Below, piece after piece: positions 5,215 through 7,291 of a stretch of 7,291 bases of DNA. Every line of letters starts with the position of its first letter. The first letter of the stretch is position 1. The notes beneath the pieces were generated by a model. The model saw nothing but the letters and a program-made list of their open reading frames with translations. It was not told the origin of the DNA and did no database searches. The position numbers and the translations under genes are program-made. This DNA comes from Thermoleophilia bacterium (GTDB lineage: Bacteria > Actinomycetota > Thermoleophilia > Gaiellales > Gaiellaceae), in NCBI GenBank assembly GCA_025933895.1, contig JAICZB010000120.1:1-7291 (forward strand). Reading direction: 5' to 3'.

Positions 5215-6044
5215 CGGTCGAGCTCCCGGAGGGTTTCCCGCGGCACGTCGCCGCCTTCGCGCTCGACCTCGACCGGACGCTGATCGCCGAGGACGGCGTG
5301 TTGCGCCCTCGGACCGAGGAGGCGCTCGCGCGCACGCGGGCGTCGGGCACGCACGTCGTCGTCGTCACCGGGCGGATGTTCAGGGCGGTGCGGCCGTACC
5401 TCGAGCAGGCGCACCTCGACGATCTCGTCGTCTGCTACCAGGGAGCGGTCGTCGCCGACCCGGCGACGGGTGAGTTCCTTCTCCACGTTCCGATCCCGCT
5501 GGCGGAGGCCCGCGAGGCAATGGACGCGGTGCTCGCAGCCGGCTTCCACCTCAACTGCTACGTCGACGACCTGCTCTACGTCGCCGAGGTGACCCCGGAG
5601 GCAAGGCGCTACGCCGACTTCCAGCACCTCGAAATACATGCCGTCGGCGACCTTCGCGCGTGGCTGGACCGAGATCCGACGAAGCTGGTCGCCGTCGGTG
5701 ACCCGGAGGCGCTCGACCGGCTCGAGGCCGAGCTGAAGCCACGCTTCGAAGGACGCCTCTTCATCTCCAAGTCGCTGCCCTACTTCCTCGAGTTCGCGCA
5801 TCCGGACGTGAGCAAGGGCAGCGGGCTCGATTTCGTGGCCGAGCGGCTCGGCTTCCGGCCGGAGGAGACGGTCGCCTGCGGAGACGGGGAGAACGACCGC
5901 GAGCTGCTCGACTGGGCCGGCTTCGGCGTCGCCGTGGCGAACGCCCACGAGGACGTGCTGGCGCGTGCCGACCTCGTCGTCTCGTCCGTGCACGAGGAAG
6001 GCATCGCTGCTCTCCTGGAGGCCTACTTAGACTCAGCCACGTGA
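5211..6044 (+). CDS. HAD-superfamily hydrolase (Cof-type phosphatase); start codon not canonical
   Basis: The four HAD motifs are all present. Motif I is FALDLDRTL (nucleophile D at 5265 and second D two codons on), motif II VVTGRM, motif III the lysine in SKGSG, and motif IV GDGEND. A cap domain sits between motifs II and III, as in the Cof (IIB) group, which are cytoplasmic Mg-dependent phosphatases of sugar phosphates or cofactors such as FMN; the substrate is not predictable here. The start is a real puzzle: the frame has no ATG, GTG or TTG close upstream of motif I. The first GTG, at 5298, would delete the nucleophile. The 5' boundary given is the GTA that overlaps the cytochrome stop (GTAG). 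A good Shine-Dalgarno sequence, GGAGGG, at 5228-5233 suggests the true start lies around 5238-5247, where the codons are CCG, CGG, CAC and GTC. The 3' end overlaps serS by 4 nt. Confidence 0.85.
   Translation, partial: VAVELPEGFPRHVAAFALDLDRTLIAEDGVLRPRTEEALARTRASGTHVVVVTGRMFRAVRPYLEQAHLDDLVVCYQGAVVADPATGEFLLHVPIPLAEAREAMDAVLAAGFHLNCYVDDLLYVAEVTPEARRYADFQHLEIHAVGDLRAWLDRDPTKLVAVGDPEALDRLEAELKPRFEGRLFISKSLPYFLEFAHPDVSKGSGLDFVAERLGFRPEETVACGDGENDRELLDWAGFGVAVANAHEDVLARADLVVSSVHEEGIAALLEAYLDSAT
5228..5233 (+). promoter_or_regulatory. Shine-Dalgarno-like GGAGGG without a canonical start codon after it
   Basis: GGAGGG is a strong anti-16S match 31 nt before motif I of the HAD protein, but no ATG, GTG or TTG follows within 15 nt in the coding frame. 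It implies initiation near 5238-5247 at an unusual codon, or a base error at that place. Confidence 0.4.
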
Positions 6045-7282
6045 TCGACCTCAGGGCAGCCCGCTCCGCGCCGGACGAGATGCGCGCAGCACTGGCACGC
6101 AAGGGCGCCGGCGAGCTCTTCGACGAGCTGCTCGCCGCCGACCGCGCCGTCCTCGAAGTGCAGCCCCGGGTCGAAGAGCTGCGGGCGGCGCGCAAGATGA
6201 AGGGCAAGCCGACGCCCGAGCAGCTTGCCGAGCTCGAGCGCCTCAAAGCGGAGCTGCAGGGGCTCGAGGAGCAGCTCGCCGCGGCAGAGGCGCGTCGGCA
6301 GGAGATCCTCGACCGCGTCCCCAACCCGCCGGACGTGTCCGCGCCGGACGGCGAGACCGACGAGGACGCCGTCGAGATCCGCCGGTGGGGCGAGCCGCCG
6401 AGCTTCGACTTCCCCGTCCGCGACCACCTCGACCTCGCGCACGCCATGGGCTGGATCGACACCGAGCGCGGCGCGAAGGTCTCCGGCACCCGCTTCGTCT
6501 ACCGGGTCGGCGACGTCGCCCTGCTCGAGCTCTCGCTCTACCGCTGGGCGCTCGCCCGTCTCGTGGAGAAGGGCTTCGTGCCGATGCTGCCGCCCGTCCT
6601 CGTGCGCGAGCAGGCGATGTACGGAACGGGCTTCCTGCCGACGGACGAGGTCAACATCTACCGCGTCGAGCGCGACGAGCTCTATCTCACCGGGACCTCC
6701 GAGGTCGGGCTCGCGGCGTATCACGGCGACGAGATCCTCGACGCCGACGGACTGCCGCTGCGGTACACGGCGTACTCGACGAACTTCCGCCGCGAGGCGG
6801 GCGCCGCCGGCAAGGACACGCGCGGGATGTTCCGGGTCCACCAGTTCGACAAGGTGGAGATGTTCGTCTACACGTTCGCCGAGCTGGCGCACGACGAGCA
6901 CGAGCACCTGCTCGAGATCGAGGAGGAGCTGATCCGCGAGCTCGGCCTCCCCTACCGCGTCGTGAACGTCGCGGCCGGCGACCTCGGCGCGTCGGCGGCG
7001 AAGAAGTACGACATCGAGGGCTGGTTCCCCGGCCAGGAGCGGTACCGCGAGCTGACCTCGACCTCGAACACGACCGACTACCAGGCGCGCCGGCTCGGGA
7101 TCCGCACGCGGCGCGACAAGGTCGAGCACGTCTCGACGCTGAACGGCACGGCCGTGACCGCGCGAACGATGATCGCGCTGATGGAGAACTTCCAGGACGA
7201 CGGCGGCTCGGTCTCGATCCCGGAGCCGCTGTGGGAGTTCGGCGCGCCGCGCTCGCTCGGCGGCGACCGCGTCCGCGGCTGA
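6041..7282 (+). CDS. serS: Serine--tRNA ligase
   Basis: This 413-residue class II aminoacyl-tRNA synthetase charges tRNA-Ser (and tRNA-Sec where present) with serine in the cytoplasm. The N-terminal tRNA-binding arm is an antiparallel coiled coil at about 28-93. The catalytic domain shows the serine-site signature TGTSE (217-221), motif 2 at FRREAG (249-254) continuing to MFRVHQFDKVEMF, the TSTSNTTDYQARR block (339-351) and motif 3 at LNGTAVTARTMIALMENFQ (367-385, with R375 the likely motif 3 arginine). The length is slightly below the usual 420-430. The GTG start overlaps the HAD stop as GTGA, so translation is probably coupled. The sequence after the stop is only 9 nt, so a terminator cannot be judged. 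Confidence 0.97.
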   Translation: MIDLRAARSAPDEMRAALARKGAGELFDELLAADRAVLEVQPRVEELRAARKMKGKPTPEQLAELERLKAELQGLEEQLAAAEARRQEILDRVPNPPDVSAPDGETDEDAVEIRRWGEPPSFDFPVRDHLDLAHAMGWIDTERGAKVSGTRFVYRVGDVALLELSLYRWALARLVEKGFVPMLPPVLVREQAMYGTGFLPTDEVNIYRVERDELYLTGTSEVGLAAYHGDEILDADGLPLRYTAYSTNFRREAGAAGKDTRGMFRVHQFDKVEMFVYTFAELAHDEHEHLLEIEEELIRELGLPYRVVNVAAGDLGASAAKKYDIEGWFPGQERYRELTSTSNTTDYQARRLGIRTRRDKVEHVSTLNGTAVTARTMIALMENFQDDGGSVSIPEPLWEFGAPRSLGGDRVRG

Positions 7283-7291
7283 CGCGGCTGA

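Noticed and set aside
6023..7129. A 368-codon minus-strand frame opposite serS
   Set aside because: It is the antisense image of a certain serS gene; its long openness follows from the G+C-rich third positions.

Overview
The window is chromosomal DNA from a high-G+C bacterium (about two-thirds G+C by eye). It is most likely an actinobacterium, and its flavour suggests the class Thermoleophilia (Gaiellales or Solirubrobacterales type). The basis is a PspA gene directly followed by a PspAB gene, an HtpX beginning MQRRSFGRDRGLS, an actinobacterial-style SerRS (TGTSE and SNTTDYQ signatures), gene starts that look leaderless, and two membrane-anchored hypothetical proteins with a basic EAKRRA module. 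No RNA gene, CRISPR array, insertion sequence, prophage or integrase gene is visible. Ten protein genes fill almost the whole window, and the longest stretch without a gene is about 115 bp.

Layout. 21-575 (+): single-pass membrane hypothetical. 580-1251 (-): metallo-beta-lactamase-fold hydrolase, convergent with the first gene and divergent from the next. 1289-2113 and 2110-2694 (+): pspA and pspAB, an overlapping envelope-stress pair; pspAB appears to start at a CTG codon. 2735-3523 (-): a second membrane-anchored hypothetical whose outer part resembles a degenerate subtilisin-inhibitor-like domain; it has a very good TTGACC-N17-GATAAT promoter whose start site falls on the ATG. 3637-3771 (+): tiny zinc-ribbon protein. 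3785-4720 (-): HtpX membrane metalloprotease. 4801-5214, 5211-6044 and 6041-7282 (+): lipoprotein cytochrome c, HAD-family hydrolase and serine-tRNA ligase, an apparent operon with junction overlaps.

How the genes fit together. pspA, pspAB and htpX form a plausible membrane-integrity and quality-control group, with PspA as the membrane-binding coiled-coil protein and HtpX as the membrane-protein protease. A divergent lineage-specific gene and the zinc-ribbon gene sit between its two halves. The serS operon looks like housekeeping functions with an electron-transfer lipoprotein at its head.

Most worth a second look: (a) the shared juxtamembrane module, and probably a shared promoter layout, in the two unrelated-looking membrane proteins; (b) the inhibitor-like domain that has lost one disulfide; (c) two genes, pspAB and the HAD gene, that have no ATG, GTG or TTG start in a believable position; (d) the repeated TANNNT box about 6-9 nt upstream of start codons, indicating leaderless transcription; (e) a tandem GCACCGGT pair between htpX and the cytochrome gene. 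I see no clear evidence of a complete, wholly new multi-gene system.
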